Shown: positions 7,794 to 17,369 of the stretch, piece after piece | How the letters are laid out: each line of letters opens with the position of its first letter | Position numbering within the stretch: the first letter of the stretch is position 1 | From: Martinezella rhizogenes | GTDB lineage: Bacteria > Pseudomonadota > Alphaproteobacteria > Rhizobiales > Rhizobiaceae | DNA: 64,000 bases | Assembly: GCF_000799715.1 (NCBI RefSeq) | Contig: NZ_JUHG01000013.1 | Span: 930,001 to 994,000 of the forward strand | Reading direction: 5' to 3' | Translations under genes and position numbers: made by a program | The notes under the pieces: generated by a model | Told to the model about the DNA's origin: nothing | The model's input: the letters and a program-made list of their open reading frames with translations, nothing else | Databases searched by the model: none

Positions 7794-8013
7794 CCCGCAA
7801 TTCGCAATCGGATACACCGTCGCCAGCAGATCCGCGAATCTGTCGGCCATGCTTCATATCGGCCGATCAGACCTTCGATTCCTCCAGCTATTGTTCCCAT
7901 GCGATCAGCACTATCCCGCCCGATAGACAGGCGCTGCAACCTATGTGCTTGTAAGCCTCGGCTTCGAATGTCATTGGTCAGACAACACGAGCGGCACACA
8001 AGCAGTTTTCCAA

Positions 8014-8508
8014 ATGAAACTTGATGCAATCGATCTGCGCATACTGGATGCCATTCAACGCGATGGCCGCATCACCAAGCTGGCGCTGGCCGAAAAAGTG
8101 GGGCTCTCGCCGACCCCATGCTGGCTTCGGCTGAGAAAACTGGAAAAGGCTGGAATCATCAGCGGCTATCATGCGCGTCTGTCGCTCCGCCGGCTCGCAT
8201 CCGTTGCCAGCGTCATGGTCGAGTTGACGCTTGCCAACCATCGCCAGAGCGACTTCGAGCGTTTCGAACGGGCGATCGCCGTCATCCCCGAAATCGTCGC
8301 CTGCTGGTCCGTCGGCGGCGGCGTCGACTATATTCTGAAGATCATGACGCCCAATATCGATGCCTATCAACGCCTGATCGACGACCTCCTCAATCGCGAT
8401 CTGGGGATCGAGCGTTACTTCACCTATATCGTGACCAAGACCGTCAAGGAGGACACCGTGCTTCCGGTCGCCGATCTCCTTTCCGGCGATCCCAACGGCG
8501 GCGAATAG
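8014..8508 (+). CDS. doeX: Lrp/AsnC-family regulator of ectoine catabolism (DoeX-like)
   Basis: 164 residues from the ATG at 8014. The N-terminal helix-turn-helix is typical (LDAIDLRILDAIQRDGRITK, then LALAEKVGLSPTPCWLRLRK) and the C-terminal half is the RAM/ACT-like sensing domain with the GGGVDYILKI core. An upstream in-frame ATG (7945) would add residues outside the family pattern. In rhizobia and Halomonas an asnC/doeX regulator is encoded with ectoine-degradation genes; here it precedes doeC-doeD, 120 bases upstream, in the same direction. Lrp-type proteins are octamers that respond to amino acids, so an intermediate such as diaminobutyrate is a likely effector. Confidence 0.85.
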   Translation: MKLDAIDLRILDAIQRDGRITKLALAEKVGLSPTPCWLRLRKLEKAGIISGYHARLSLRRLASVASVMVELTLANHRQSDFERFERAIAVIPEIVACWSVGGGVDYILKIMTPNIDAYQRLIDDLLNRDLGIERYFTYIVTKTVKEDTVLPVADLLSGDPNGGE

Positions 8509-8628
8509 AGAAACTCTCTACGAACGCCTCTGTTTTTAGGCCCTTCCTCTCTTCCACCGGCAAGCAATGGACAATCTCTCGCAACCTTCCGTGAGAGCAT
8601 TGCAGCACCTGAAAAGAGAGGTTTGCCG

Positions 8629-10125
8629 ATGACCGCAATACGCGCCCGTCCCGCCTATCACGAAGCCCTGTCAAGCCTGAATGACCGGCATTTGCTGCGG
8701 GATCTTTCCTATATCGGCGGCCGTTGGGTCGCGGCTAAGACCGGAGCGAGCTTCAAGGTCACCGATCCCGCATCCTCGACAACGCTTGCCTGGGTGGCGA
8801 GCCTCGGCAGGGAAGAGGCACTCGAAGCCGTTGACGCGGCGGCGGATGCCTATGCCGCCTGGCGCTCGCTCCTGCCGCAGCACCGCGCTTCGATCCTGCG
8901 CAAGTGGTATGAGCTGATTCTCGCGGCAAAAGAGGATCTGGCGCTGATCATGACGCTGGAACAGGGCAAGCCGCTTGCCGAATCCCGCAGTGAAATCGAC
9001 TATGCCGCGAGCTTCGTCGAATGGTATGCGGAGGAAGGAAAGCGGATCAACGCCGAGAGCGTGACCAGCCACTTGCCAGACGCCGAAATGATCGTGCGCC
9101 GGGAAGCACTGGGCGTCGTGGGGATCGTCACGCCATGGAATTTCCCCGCTGCCATGATCACGCGCAAGGCGGCCGCAGCCCTTGCCGCCGGCTGCACTGT
9201 CGTTGCCCATCCCTCGTCCGAGACGCCATTGTCCGCGCTTGCCCTTGCCGAACTCGGCGAGCGCGCGGGCCTTCCCGCTGGTGTCTTCAACGTCGTCACC
9301 GGTGACGCCGCGACCATCGTCGGCGCCTTTTGCGACGATACGCGGGTTAGGGCATTGAGCTTCACCGGCTCGACCAGCATCGGCAGGCTGATCGCCGGCC
9401 AATGCGCCGCGACCATGAAGCGGCTGGTGATGGAGCTTGGCGGGCACGCGCCCCTGATCATCTTCGACGACGCCGACCTCGATCGAGCCGTCGATATCGC
9501 GATCAATGCGAAATTCGCGACCTCCGGCCAGGATTGTCTGGCCGCCAACCGCATCTTCGTCCAGCGGTCGATCATCGAGGCCTTTGTCGAAGCCTTTGCC
9601 AAGCGCATCGCAACACTCAAGGTCGGCAACGGGCTGATGGAGACCGTCGATATCGGCCCGTTGATGAACGAGCGCGCCGTGGCGAAAGTCGAGGAACATG
9701 TGGCGGATGCCTTAAACCGGGGCGCATGGCTTGCCACGGGCGGAAAGCGCCACCCCGCCGGACCGCTCTTCTTCGAGCCGACGCTGCTTGTCGATCCCTC
9801 GCCGGATGCGCTGATCATGCGCGAAGAGACCTTCGGGCCAGTCGCGGCGGTAACACCCTTTGATATAGAGGATGAGGTGATCGCACGCGCCAACGACACC
9901 GAATATGGCCTCGTCGCTTATGTCGTGACGCAAAACGGTGCGCGCCAGATGCGGCTCGGCCGGGCACTGGAATACGGCATGGTGGCAATCAACCGCGTGA
10001 AGATCACCGGCAGCCCCATCCCTTTCGGCGGCTGGAAGCAATCCGGCCTAGGCCGTGAGGGCTCCCGCCACGGCATCGAGGCCTTCACCGAGCTCAAATA
10101 TCTCTGCGTCGACACATCAGCCTGA
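8629..10125 (+). CDS. doeC: Semialdehyde dehydrogenase of the ectoine pathway (DoeC/Ssd)
   Basis: 498 residues, aldehyde dehydrogenase superfamily, SSADH-like. Catalytic elements: oxyanion Asn171 (TPWNFPAAM), Glu269 in VMELGGHAP, Cys303 in SGQDCLAANR. Its proposed role is oxidation of L-aspartate-4-semialdehyde, formed by DoeD, to aspartate. One oddity is VVAHPSSETP where most relatives have Lys before Pro-Ser for NAD ribose binding (His194 here). The ATG at 8629 has AGAGG upstream; a TTG two codons before is less likely. It is followed by doeD with 29 bases between. Without the neighbours it would be called succinate-semialdehyde dehydrogenase. Confidence 0.88.
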   Translation: MTAIRARPAYHEALSSLNDRHLLRDLSYIGGRWVAAKTGASFKVTDPASSTTLAWVASLGREEALEAVDAAADAYAAWRSLLPQHRASILRKWYELILAAKEDLALIMTLEQGKPLAESRSEIDYAASFVEWYAEEGKRINAESVTSHLPDAEMIVRREALGVVGIVTPWNFPAAMITRKAAAALAAGCTVVAHPSSETPLSALALAELGERAGLPAGVFNVVTGDAATIVGAFCDDTRVRALSFTGSTSIGRLIAGQCAATMKRLVMELGGHAPLIIFDDADLDRAVDIAINAKFATSGQDCLAANRIFVQRSIIEAFVEAFAKRIATLKVGNGLMETVDIGPLMNERAVAKVEEHVADALNRGAWLATGGKRHPAGPLFFEPTLLVDPSPDALIMREETFGPVAAVTPFDIEDEVIARANDTEYGLVAYVVTQNGARQMRLGRALEYGMVAINRVKITGSPIPFGGWKQSGLGREGSRHGIEAFTELKYLCVDTSA

Positions 10126-10154
10126 CGCCTCCCATTCAGCACAAGGAAAAGATC

Positions 10155-11534
10155 ATGTTGGACAAGCGCAACGAACTGAACGCCTGGGACCGGGATCACT
10201 TCTTCCACCCCTCGACCCATATGGGAATGCATGCGCGTGGCGAAACCCCGACCCGTGTCATCGCCGGGGCCGAAGGCGTCCATATCACCGACACCAACGG
10301 CAAGAAGAGCCTCGACGCCTTTGCCGGTCTCTACTGCGTCAACGTCGGCTATGGCCGGCAAAAAATTGCCGATGCGATTGCCGAGCAGGCGAAGAACCTC
10401 GCCTATTATCACGCTTATGTCGGCCATGGCACCGAAGCCTCGATCACGCTTTCGAAGATGATTATCGACCGGGCGCCCGAAGGCATGAGCCGCGTCTATT
10501 TCGGTCTTTCCGGCTCGGATGCCAACGAAACGAATATCAAGCTTATCTGGTACTACAACAACATCCTCGGCCGACCGGAAAAGAAGAAGATCATCTCTCG
10601 CTGGCGCGGTTACCATGGCTCTGGCGTCATGACAGGCAGCCTCACTGGCCTTGAACTTTTCCACAACGCCTTCGACCTGCCGCGCGCGCCCATTCTTCAT
10701 ACGGAAGCACCCTATTTCTTCCGCCGGCCCGACCGGTCGATGGATGAGGAGCAGTTCGCGCAATATTGCGCCGACAAGCTCGAGGAAATGATCCTCGCCG
10801 AAGGCCCGGAAACCGTTGCCGCCTTCATCGGCGAACCGATCCTCGGCACCGGCGGCATCGTACCGCCGCCAAAGACCTATTGGCAGAAGATCCAGGCCGT
10901 GCTCAACAAGTACGACGTGCTGCTCGTGGCCGACGAAGTGATCACCGGCTTTGGCCGTCTCGGCACGATGTTCGGCTCTGATCACTACGGCATGAAGCCG
11001 GATCTGATCACCATCGCCAAGGGCCTGACCTCGGCCTATGCGCCGCTGTCGGGCAGCATCGTTTCCGAGAAGATGTGGCAGGTGCTCGTGCAGGGGTCCG
11101 ACCGGCTCGGCGCCATCGGCCATGGCTGGACCTATTCCGCCCACCCGATCTGCGCGGCTGCCGGTATCGCCAATCTCGAACTGATCGATGAACTCGGCAT
11201 CGTTGAGAATGCCGGCTCGACCGGCGCCTATTTCCGCTCCGAGCTAGCCAAGGCGGTCGGCGAGCACAAGCATGTCGGCGATGTGCGCGGCGATGGACTA
11301 ATGGCTGCAGTCGAATTCGTCGAGGACCGGGATGACCACAAGTTCTTCGATCCAGCAAAGAAGATCGGCCCGCAGGTGGCTGCGGCCCTGCTCGAACGCG
11401 GCGTCATCGGCCGCGCCATGCCGCAGGGAGACATCCTCGGTTTTGCGCCACCTTTATGCCTGACCCGCGATGAGGCCGACATCGTCGTCAAGGCCGCGGC
11501 CGGTGCGATCGAAAGCATTTTTTCAAAGCTCTGA
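10155..11534 (+). CDS. doeD: Class III aminotransferase, diaminobutyrate transaminase-like (DoeD/Atf)
   Basis: 459 residues, PLP fold type I. PLP lysine is Lys289 in LITIAKGLTSAYAP; Asp260 in VADEVITGFGR binds the pyridine nitrogen; GLSGSDANETNIK holds the phosphate-binding region. Inferred reaction: L-2,4-diaminobutyrate plus an oxoacid to aspartate semialdehyde, feeding DoeC. Located between doeC and the enuR regulator on the + strand, an order seen in rhizobial ectoine clusters where the gene is called atf. Beta-alanine or putrescine transaminase would be the alternative annotation by motif alone. Confidence 0.88.
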   Translation: MLDKRNELNAWDRDHFFHPSTHMGMHARGETPTRVIAGAEGVHITDTNGKKSLDAFAGLYCVNVGYGRQKIADAIAEQAKNLAYYHAYVGHGTEASITLSKMIIDRAPEGMSRVYFGLSGSDANETNIKLIWYYNNILGRPEKKKIISRWRGYHGSGVMTGSLTGLELFHNAFDLPRAPILHTEAPYFFRRPDRSMDEEQFAQYCADKLEEMILAEGPETVAAFIGEPILGTGGIVPPPKTYWQKIQAVLNKYDVLLVADEVITGFGRLGTMFGSDHYGMKPDLITIAKGLTSAYAPLSGSIVSEKMWQVLVQGSDRLGAIGHGWTYSAHPICAAAGIANLELIDELGIVENAGSTGAYFRSELAKAVGEHKHVGDVRGDGLMAAVEFVEDRDDHKFFDPAKKIGPQVAAALLERGVIGRAMPQGDILGFAPPLCLTRDEADIVVKAAAGAIESIFSKL

Positions 11535-11577
11535 CGCAGCCTTCGATCGGCGATGCCGGCAAGGCTCGGACGGGATT

Positions 11578-11607
11578 GCCCAGTCCGTTGTTGACAACGG
11601 ACTGGGC
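11578..11607. repeat. Perfect 14-base inverted repeat between doeD and enuR
   Basis: GCCCAGTCCGTTGT / ACAACGGACTGGGC separated by TG, a 30-base perfect dyad 43 bases after the doeD stop and 72 before enuR. No T-run follows on either strand, so it is either a 3' RNA hairpin or a large operator. Confidence 0.7.
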
Positions 11608-11679
11608 CGCTCGGCTTGGTCATCGCCATGCCGAATAGAATGGTATACATGGATTTCTGTAATTGTAGCGGATCAATCC

Positions 11680-13110
11680 ATGCATCGTCATGATTCAAAA
11701 ACCCAGGACAGCAATCCCTGGAAACCCGTCCTTCAACATCGCAAGGGCGCGACCAAGCACAAGCTGCTTACCGACAAGATCATTTCCGACATTGACGACG
11801 GCATCCTGCCGGTCCATGCCCAGATGCCGACGCATCGCGATCTCGCCCATGCGCTGGGAATATCGGTCCAGACGGTCAGCCTCAGCTACAAGGAGGCGGA
11901 GCGTCGCGGCTATCTGCGCGGTGAGGTCGGGCGCGGCACCTTTGTGCGCAGCCGCATTACCGAACGCGCCGACAGCTTCATGCTCGACCGCGATCCGAGC
12001 GGCAGCGCCGATCTCTCCATCATCCGTGCCGTCTATACCGAAGCGCACGAGCGGTCGGCGCGCGAACTGATGCAGGCTCTCGCCGAAAGCGACAATAGCA
12101 GTTTCATGCGGCCATGCCGCCCGATCGCCGGCCTCGATGCCCATCGCGTCGCCGCCCAGACCTGGTTAAAGCGCCTGTCCGTCAATGCCGATCCCGATCG
12201 TATCCTGATCACGAATGGCGCCGCCCATGGCCTGTTCCTGGCGGTGGCTTCCGTCGTGCGGCCCGGCGACGTGGTCCTGACCGAGAACCTGACCGACCAC
12301 GGCATTATCGGCCTTGCCAATGTGCTGGGCTTCACTCTGCGCGGTCTTCCAACCGATCGCGAGGGCATTCTGCCGGAAGCCTTCGAGGCTGCCTGCGCGG
12401 TCGGCGACGTCTCGGCGCTCGTTATCATTCCCTCGCTCGGCAACCCCACCAGCCACGTCATGGGAGCGGACCGCCGCCGCGCCATTGCCGATATCGCCCG
12501 CCGGCACGGCATCTTCGTCATCGAGGACGAGGTCTACAAACCGATGCTACAGGACCCCCTGCCCTCGATGCCGGACCTTTTACCGGAACTCGGCTTCTTC
12601 GTGACGAGCTTTACGAAATCGGTGATGACGGGATTGCGCATCGGCTATCTCGTAGTCCCGGCCCATTATTCCATCCGTGTCGCCTCGATCCTGCGCGTCA
12701 CGGGATGGAGCGCCACCAATGTCGTCGCGGAGATGGCGTCACGCTGGGTCTCGGACGGCACGGCTGACGCCCTGATTGCCGTCCAAAGAAGCGAAGCCCA
12801 GGCAAGGCAGGCGATCGTCTCCGAGGTGTTAGGCCCCTTCGTTGCCGGCAGCCATCCCCTGTCGCTATGCGCGTGGCTATCGGTTCCCGAGCGCTGGACT
12901 GAAGAAGGATTGGTCCGCGCGCTTGCCCGCAAGAGCGTCGCCGTGACACCGTCCGATCCGTTCGTTGCCGGCGGGGAACGGCCGGCCGGTGGCATCCGCA
13001 TCTGCCTTGGCGGCCGCCTGTCGCACTCCGCCCTTCGCTCGGCGCTCGAAACAGTTCGTGGTGCCTTTGAGCAATTGCCGCCCATTTTCGACGTCGGATC
13101 GATCGTATAA
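11680..13110 (+). CDS. enuR: MocR/PdxR-type regulator of ectoine use (EnuR)
   Basis: 476 residues: GntR-type winged helix (about 25-92; DLAHALGISVQTVSLSYKEA is the recognition region) joined to an aminotransferase-like domain with the PLP lysine Lys313 in SFTKSVMTGLRIGYL and Asp283 in IEDEVYKP. EnuR represses ectoine uptake and catabolism genes and is relieved when N-acetyl-diaminobutyrate or diaminobutyrate reacts with its PLP. The start at 11680 fits the family; the frame is open further upstream but over the hairpin region. It follows doeD and converges with ehuA. The upstream stretch GGTATACATGGATT...AATCCATG contains a TGGATT/AATCCA dyad (11650-11680) that may be autoregulatory. Confidence 0.9.
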   Translation: MHRHDSKTQDSNPWKPVLQHRKGATKHKLLTDKIISDIDDGILPVHAQMPTHRDLAHALGISVQTVSLSYKEAERRGYLRGEVGRGTFVRSRITERADSFMLDRDPSGSADLSIIRAVYTEAHERSARELMQALAESDNSSFMRPCRPIAGLDAHRVAAQTWLKRLSVNADPDRILITNGAAHGLFLAVASVVRPGDVVLTENLTDHGIIGLANVLGFTLRGLPTDREGILPEAFEAACAVGDVSALVIIPSLGNPTSHVMGADRRRAIADIARRHGIFVIEDEVYKPMLQDPLPSMPDLLPELGFFVTSFTKSVMTGLRIGYLVVPAHYSIRVASILRVTGWSATNVVAEMASRWVSDGTADALIAVQRSEAQARQAIVSEVLGPFVAGSHPLSLCAWLSVPERWTEEGLVRALARKSVAVTPSDPFVAGGERPAGGIRICLGGRLSHSALRSALETVRGAFEQLPPIFDVGSIV

Positions 13111-13120
13111 GGACGGCCGG

Positions 13121-13138
13121 TGCCGGAATTGCCCGGCA
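13121..13138. terminator. Short hairpin between convergent enuR and ehuA
   Basis: TGCCGG / CCGGCA with a 6-base loop in the 60-base gap between the two convergent stop codons. No T-run. Weak evidence for a bidirectional terminator. Confidence 0.3.
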
Positions 13139-13170
13139 TCGTCGCTCGCCGCCCAGTCAAAGTATCCCGG

Positions 13171-13935
13171 TCAAAGGATAGAGTGCAGGAATTCCTTGGT
13201 GCGATCTTCCTTAGGCGCACTGAAAATCTCTTCCGGCTTGCCTTGCTCGCAAATGCGACCCTTGTCGAAGAAGCAGACGCGGTCGGAGACCTCGCGCGCG
13301 AACCGCATTTCGTGCGTCACCAGCAGCATGGTCAGATCGTGCTCGTGGGCGAGATCGCGGATGACGCCAAGCACTTCGCCGACGAGCTGCGGATCGAGCG
13401 CGGAGGTCGGCTCGTCGAAGAGCAGTACGCGCGGGCGCATGGCAAGGGCGCGGGCGATGGCGACGCGCTGCTGCTGACCGCCGGAAAGCTGGCTGGGATA
13501 CTGATCCTTTTTCTCCGAAAGACCGACCATGCGCAGCAGATCGATCGCCCGGCATTCGGCCTCCGCCCGGCCCAGCCCAAGCACCCGCGTCGGCGCCTCG
13601 ACGATGTTGCGCAGCACCGTCATGTGCGGAAACAGATTGAAGCTCTGGAACACCATGCCGACATGGGTGCGGATCTGGCGCAGATGCGCCTCGCTGGCGC
13701 GGAAACGCCCACCACCTTTTTCCTGATGGTAGGACATGCCAGCCAGATGCAAGGTCCCTTCCTGAAAGGGTTCGAGCGTCATCAAGATGCGCAGGACCGT
13801 CGATTTGCCCGAGCCCGAAGGCCCGATCAATGTCACCTTCTCGCCGGGCGCGACATCGAAACAGAAATTGTCCAGCACGGTGAAATCGCCGTAGCGCTTG
13901 GTGACATCTTGAAAGTTGATCAGGGGGTCTGTCAT
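13171..13935 (-). CDS. ehuA: Ectoine ABC transporter ATP-binding protein (EhuA)
   Basis: 254 residues, polar-amino-acid class ATPase. Walker [10 protein letters not shown] (about 37-45), Q-loop [11 protein letters not shown], signature [15 protein letters not shown], Walker [13 protein letters not shown] and H-loop VTHEMRFAR are all intact. It energises uptake with EhuB, EhuC and EhuD. The start codon overlaps the ehuD stop (ATGA), which fixes it at 13935. It is the last gene of the eutB-eutC-doeA-doeB-ehuBCD-ehuA array, whereas in Sinorhizobium meliloti ehuA leads the operon. Confidence 0.9.
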   Translation of the reverse strand: MTDPLINFQDVTKRYGDFTVLDNFCFDVAPGEKVTLIGPSGSGKSTVLRILMTLEPFQEGTLHLAGMSYHQEKGGGRFRASEAHLRQIRTHVGMVFQSFNLFPHMTVLRNIVEAPTRVLGLGRAEAECRAIDLLRMVGLSEKKDQYPSQLSGGQQQRVAIARALAMRPRVLLFDEPTSALDPQLVGEVLGVIRDLAHEHDLTMLLVTHEMRFAREVSDRVCFFDKGRICEQGKPEEIFSAPKEDRTKEFLHSIL

Positions 13936-14624
13936 CGCAGAGCAATTCCGTTTTTCGGCAACGCCTTTTCGAGCCAATGGATGGCCGCCGAGCAGACGAG
14001 CGTGAGGATGAGAAAGATCAGGCCGACGAGGGACAACGGCACCAGATATTCGAAGGTCCGGTCGCCGATGAGATTGGCGAGATTGAGCATGTCGACCACG
14101 GTGACGACAGACAGAACCGGCGTCTCCTTGAGCATCGAGACAAGGTAGTTGCCCATGGCCGGGATGATGCGCGGGATCGCCTGCGGGATGATGATGTCCC
14201 AATAGGTGCGGCCACGGCCAAGATTGAGCGCTGTCGCTGCTTCCCATTGCCCGCGCGGTACGGCGTCCAGGCCACCGCGATAGACCTCCGACGTATAGGC
14301 CGAATATTGCAGCCCGAGCGCCAGCGCGCCGGTCAAAAAGGCCGGCAGGACGATGCCGTAGATCGGCAGCACGTAATAGAGGAAGAAGAGCTGGACGATG
14401 AGCGGCGTATCGCGCAGGAACTCGATGACGAAGGCCGTCGGCCAGGAGATCGCCACGAAGCGGCTACGCCGCAACAATGCGAATACCAGACCGAGAACCA
14501 AGGCGATCGCAAATCCGGCTGCGGCGGCCTTCAGCGTCACGATCAGGCCGATGCCGAGGATCGGCAGGATCGACAGCGCGAAAGAAAGCGTCGAGGACGT
14601 ATCCCAGGAAAAGCCATACATCAT
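13932..14624 (-). CDS. ehuD: Ectoine ABC transporter permease (EhuD)
   Basis: 230 residues, His/Glu/Gln-type permease with about five membrane helices. The first is around 16-45; [19 protein letters not shown] is the family's conserved segment, and the EAA loop is [20 protein letters not shown]. Start overlaps the ehuC stop (ATGA at 14624); a second ATG follows directly. It forms the membrane channel with EhuC. Which of the two permeases is C and which is D is assigned from gene order relative to ehuB. Confidence 0.88.
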   Translation of the reverse strand: MMYGFSWDTSSTLSFALSILPILGIGLIVTLKAAAAGFAIALVLGLVFALLRRSRFVAISWPTAFVIEFLRDTPLIVQLFFLYYVLPIYGIVLPAFLTGALALGLQYSAYTSEVYRGGLDAVPRGQWEAATALNLGRGRTYWDIIIPQAIPRIIPAMGNYLVSMLKETPVLSVVTVVDMLNLANLIGDRTFEYLVPLSLVGLIFLILTLVCSAAIHWLEKALPKNGIALR

Positions 14625-15286
14625 GCCGGCGCCCTCCCCGGGAAAGCGGCGCCTCGACGCAGGAGCGTCTCAAGCCAGCGCATGAAGACAACCAGAATAA
14701 GCGCCATGATGAAATATCCGATCAGCGTCAGCGAATAGATCGTCACGCTGTCCAGGGTGATGTTGCGCAACTGCTGCGCCTGGAAGGTCAGGTCGCTGAT
14801 CGAGATCAATGAGACCAGCGCCGTGTCCTTCAGGTTCTGGACGGCGAGATTGCCGAAAGGCGGCATCATCTCCACCACGGCCTGCGGCAGGACAATGCGG
14901 AAGAGCGTCTGCCCATGCCCGAAATTCAGAGCCCGCGCCGCCTCGTGCTGCGTATCGGGAACCGATTGCAAAGCACCACGTACCACCTCGGCGCCATAGG
15001 CTCCAATGTTCAGCGCCAGGCCGACGATGCCGGTCGTGACGGGATCGAAGGAGATCCCGATCAGTGGCAGCGCATAATAAAGCCAGAAGAGCTGCACCAG
15101 GAGCGATGTGCCCCGGAATATTTCGATGTAGATCAAGGCGATCCAGGATAGCAGTCGCCCACCGGCGAACCGGGCAAGGCCGGCCGCGAAGGCAAAGATC
15201 GCGCCGAGCAGCATCGAGGTGACGGCGATCATCGCCGTCACCTCGGCGCCCTTCAGCAATGCCGGAAGATAATGCGTCCAGCTCAT
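14621..15286 (-). CDS. ehuC: Ectoine ABC transporter permease (EhuC)
   Basis: 221 residues, His/Glu/Gln-type permease. Hydrophobic helices near 18-42, 55-80, 90-110 and 185-210; FRGTSLLVQLFWLYYALPL and the EAA loop QHEAARALNFGHGQTLFRI are present. I start at the ATG at 15286 (MSWTHYLPALLKG) because GGAGGTG lies nine bases upstream; a longer frame to 15349 has no such support. It follows ehuB with 93 bases between. Confidence 0.88.
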   Translation of the reverse strand: MSWTHYLPALLKGAEVTAMIAVTSMLLGAIFAFAAGLARFAGGRLLSWIALIYIEIFRGTSLLVQLFWLYYALPLIGISFDPVTTGIVGLALNIGAYGAEVVRGALQSVPDTQHEAARALNFGHGQTLFRIVLPQAVVEMMPPFGNLAVQNLKDTALVSLISISDLTFQAQQLRNITLDSVTIYSLTLIGYFIMALILVVFMRWLETLLRRGAAFPGRAPA

Positions 15287-15379
15287 GTCCGGGTCACCTC
15301 CGTCCGCAAGATGCAAGGGCCGATCGGCCCGGCCATCGCCCGCAGGCAAGGGCCGAGCCCATCCAGATGATCATCAGCT

Positions 15380-16237
15380 TCACTTGCCCGCGCACAGGTC
15401 TTCCGTGTTCTTGGTCCGCGCGGCCTCGACGCTCTCGGCGCTCAGCCCATAGGACATCAGGATCTTCTTGTAGTCGTCGGTCTTCTTGAAGGCGGTGAGC
15501 GCGGTATTGAAGGCCTTGTAGAGCTCCTTGTCCTCCGGCCGGAAATCGAAGCCGCCATAGCTTCTGACCGACTTGCCTTCGATGACCGGGTCGGTGAAGG
15601 GTTCCGCGTGTTCGACACCGGTGCCGCCCTGGACCAACTTGGCGACCGTCAGCTCCGTTGCCGCATAGGCGTCGGCACGGCCGGTCTGGATGGTCGAAAG
15701 CGCGTCGGCATTCGCCTGGATCATGACGATCTGCGATTCCGGAATGCCGAGGCCGTGGAAGAAGTCGAGCTGATCGGCGCCCGATACGATCGCCACCTTC
15801 AAGGACGGGTCCTTCTTGATGTCCTCATAGGAATGCAGCTTCTTCGGATTGCCCTTCGGCACCAGAAGACCCTCGCCGTAGCTTGAATTAGGCGTGGTGA
15901 ACTGGACCTGCTTGCAGCGCTCCGGCAAGATGTTCTGCTCGGCGGCGACGAAATCGAAGCGCCTGGCCTTCAAGCCCGGGATCAGCGATCCGAACGGCGT
16001 GACCGTCCAGTCGATCTCCTTCACACCCATCGACGTCAAGACGGCTGCCGCGACATCCGGGCCGATGCCCTTGGCAGCGCCACTCTCATCCATGTAGCTG
16101 TAGGGAACCTCGTTGGCATTGGCGCCGCGGATATAGCCGTCCTTCTTGATCTGTTCGAGGCTGGCGGCGTGGGCGGAGGCGGCAAGGCCGAGCGTCAGGC
16201 CCATGGCGGCAAGGCTGCGGTAAAAATTCTGTCTCAT
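15380..16237 (-). CDS. ehuB: Ectoine/hydroxyectoine-binding periplasmic protein (EhuB)
   Basis: 285 residues, family 3 binding protein with a signal peptide (MRQNFYRSLAAMGLTLGLAA then SAHAA cleavage site). The mature protein opens IKKDGYIRGANANEVPYSYM, with PFGSLIPGLKARRFDFVAAE and QTGRADAYAATE typical of the fold; Sinorhizobium EhuB binds ectoine through a cluster of aromatic residues and this protein has suitable Tyr/Phe residues. GAGGAG precedes the ATG. It lies after doeB (103 bases), so uptake and degradation genes share one array. Confidence 0.88.
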   Translation of the reverse strand: MRQNFYRSLAAMGLTLGLAASAHAASLEQIKKDGYIRGANANEVPYSYMDESGAAKGIGPDVAAAVLTSMGVKEIDWTVTPFGSLIPGLKARRFDFVAAEQNILPERCKQVQFTTPNSSYGEGLLVPKGNPKKLHSYEDIKKDPSLKVAIVSGADQLDFFHGLGIPESQIVMIQANADALSTIQTGRADAYAATELTVAKLVQGGTGVEHAEPFTDPVIEGKSVRSYGGFDFRPEDKELYKAFNTALTAFKKTDDYKKILMSYGLSAESVEAARTKNTEDLCAGK

Positions 16238-16340
16238 GGTTCACTCCTCTGTGGTTGAATACCGTCATCGGCTGTCCGGTATTCCGGATCCCTGCCGTAA
16301 CGGGGTTGCAATCCGCGCCGCGCTGTCGCGGCGCGGCAAT

Positions 16341-17360
16341 TCAAGGGCCATCCGTCAACGTTGCGATGACGGCCAGGCAATCTCCGGTCTTGATGAGACC
16401 CGGAAAATGACGCGCGGCAAGGATGCCATCCAGTGCCGCGCGATAGTCCAAAGGCACAGATCCGGTGCGGCCGATCGGATGGATACGGGCGATGGTCTCT
16501 CCCGCCGCCACCTCTTCACCGAGATCCTTTGTCGGCTCGAAAAGCCCATCCGTTTCGGCGAAGACGAAGCAATCCGACGACGGCATGTCGAGCCATTGCG
16601 TCGCTTCCGTCTCCGGCGCGCCGGCAACGATACCGGCCTGTTTCAGGACATTCAGGACGCCGCGCTTGGCTATGGAAGCCGTGCGCGCCGATATGGTTCC
16701 ACCGCCCGAAAGCTCGGTGGTCACGAAAAGCTTGCCCATCTCCTCGGCGGTCGTGTCGTACATGCCGACGGCATCGATCTCGATCATCCGCATGGAATAG
16801 GGCGCGGAAAACGCGGCGACCGCGTCGAAGCAAGCCTTCTCCTGCCTTTTGTCTGGCAGCGCATGGGCTGCCGCATAGGGCAGGAAATCGAGCGTCCGGC
16901 CGCCCGAATGGAAATCCAGCACAATGCCTGCCAGGGGCAGCAGGTAACGAGTAAAATAATCGGCGATCTTCTCGGTCACGCCGCCATCAGGCCGGCCGGG
17001 AAAGCTGCGATTGAGGTTGCCCTTGTCGATCGGAGAGGTGCGGGTGCCCGCCTGAAAGGCTGGGTAATTCATCGCCGGGACGATAATAATCCTTCCCCTG
17101 ATCTCTTCAACCTTCAGCGTCCGGGCAAGATCGAAAAGCGCGACCGGCCCCTCATATTCGTCGCCGTGATTGGCACCGGTCAGAAGTGCCGTCGGCCCCT
17201 CGCCGTTCCTGATGACGCAGATCGGGATCATGATCGAACCCCAGGCGGAATCGTCGCGCGACCAGGGCAGGCGCAGATGACCGTGCTGGACGCCGTCGCG
17301 ATCGAAATCGACAGTCGGCGTTATCGGCGATGGGCGTGTGCGGATCGTCATCTTGTTCAT
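16341..17360 (-). CDS. doeB: N-acetyl-L-2,4-diaminobutyrate deacetylase (DoeB/EutE)
   Basis: 339 residues, succinylglutamate desuccinylase/aspartoacylase family. Zinc site: His and Glu of GANHGDEYEGP (about 64-74) and the His of VLDFHSGGRTLD; the catalytic Glu is probably that in VTTELSGGG. In the ectoine pathway it removes acetate from N-alpha-acetyl-diaminobutyrate produced by DoeA, giving diaminobutyrate for DoeD. It starts nine bases after doeA, in line with the DoeA-DoeB complex known from Halomonas. A second in-frame ATG follows three codons later. Confidence 0.9.
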   Translation of the reverse strand: MNKMTIRTRPSPITPTVDFDRDGVQHGHLRLPWSRDDSAWGSIMIPICVIRNGEGPTALLTGANHGDEYEGPVALFDLARTLKVEEIRGRIIIVPAMNYPAFQAGTRTSPIDKGNLNRSFPGRPDGGVTEKIADYFTRYLLPLAGIVLDFHSGGRTLDFLPYAAAHALPDKRQEKACFDAVAAFSAPYSMRMIEIDAVGMYDTTAEEMGKLFVTTELSGGGTISARTASIAKRGVLNVLKQAGIVAGAPETEATQWLDMPSSDCFVFAETDGLFEPTKDLGEEVAAGETIARIHPIGRTGSVPLDYRAALDGILAARHFPGLIKTGDCLAVIATLTDGP

Positions 17361-17369
17361 GGCATCCGA

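Noticed and set aside
9918..11144. 408-residue open frame on the - strand
   Set aside because: Antisense to doeC/doeD; shadow frame.
11645..11654. GTATAC-containing element before enuR considered as the same operator as at 20934
   Set aside because: Only the central GTATAC is shared and the flanks differ; the two regulators belong to different families, so a shared site is not supported.
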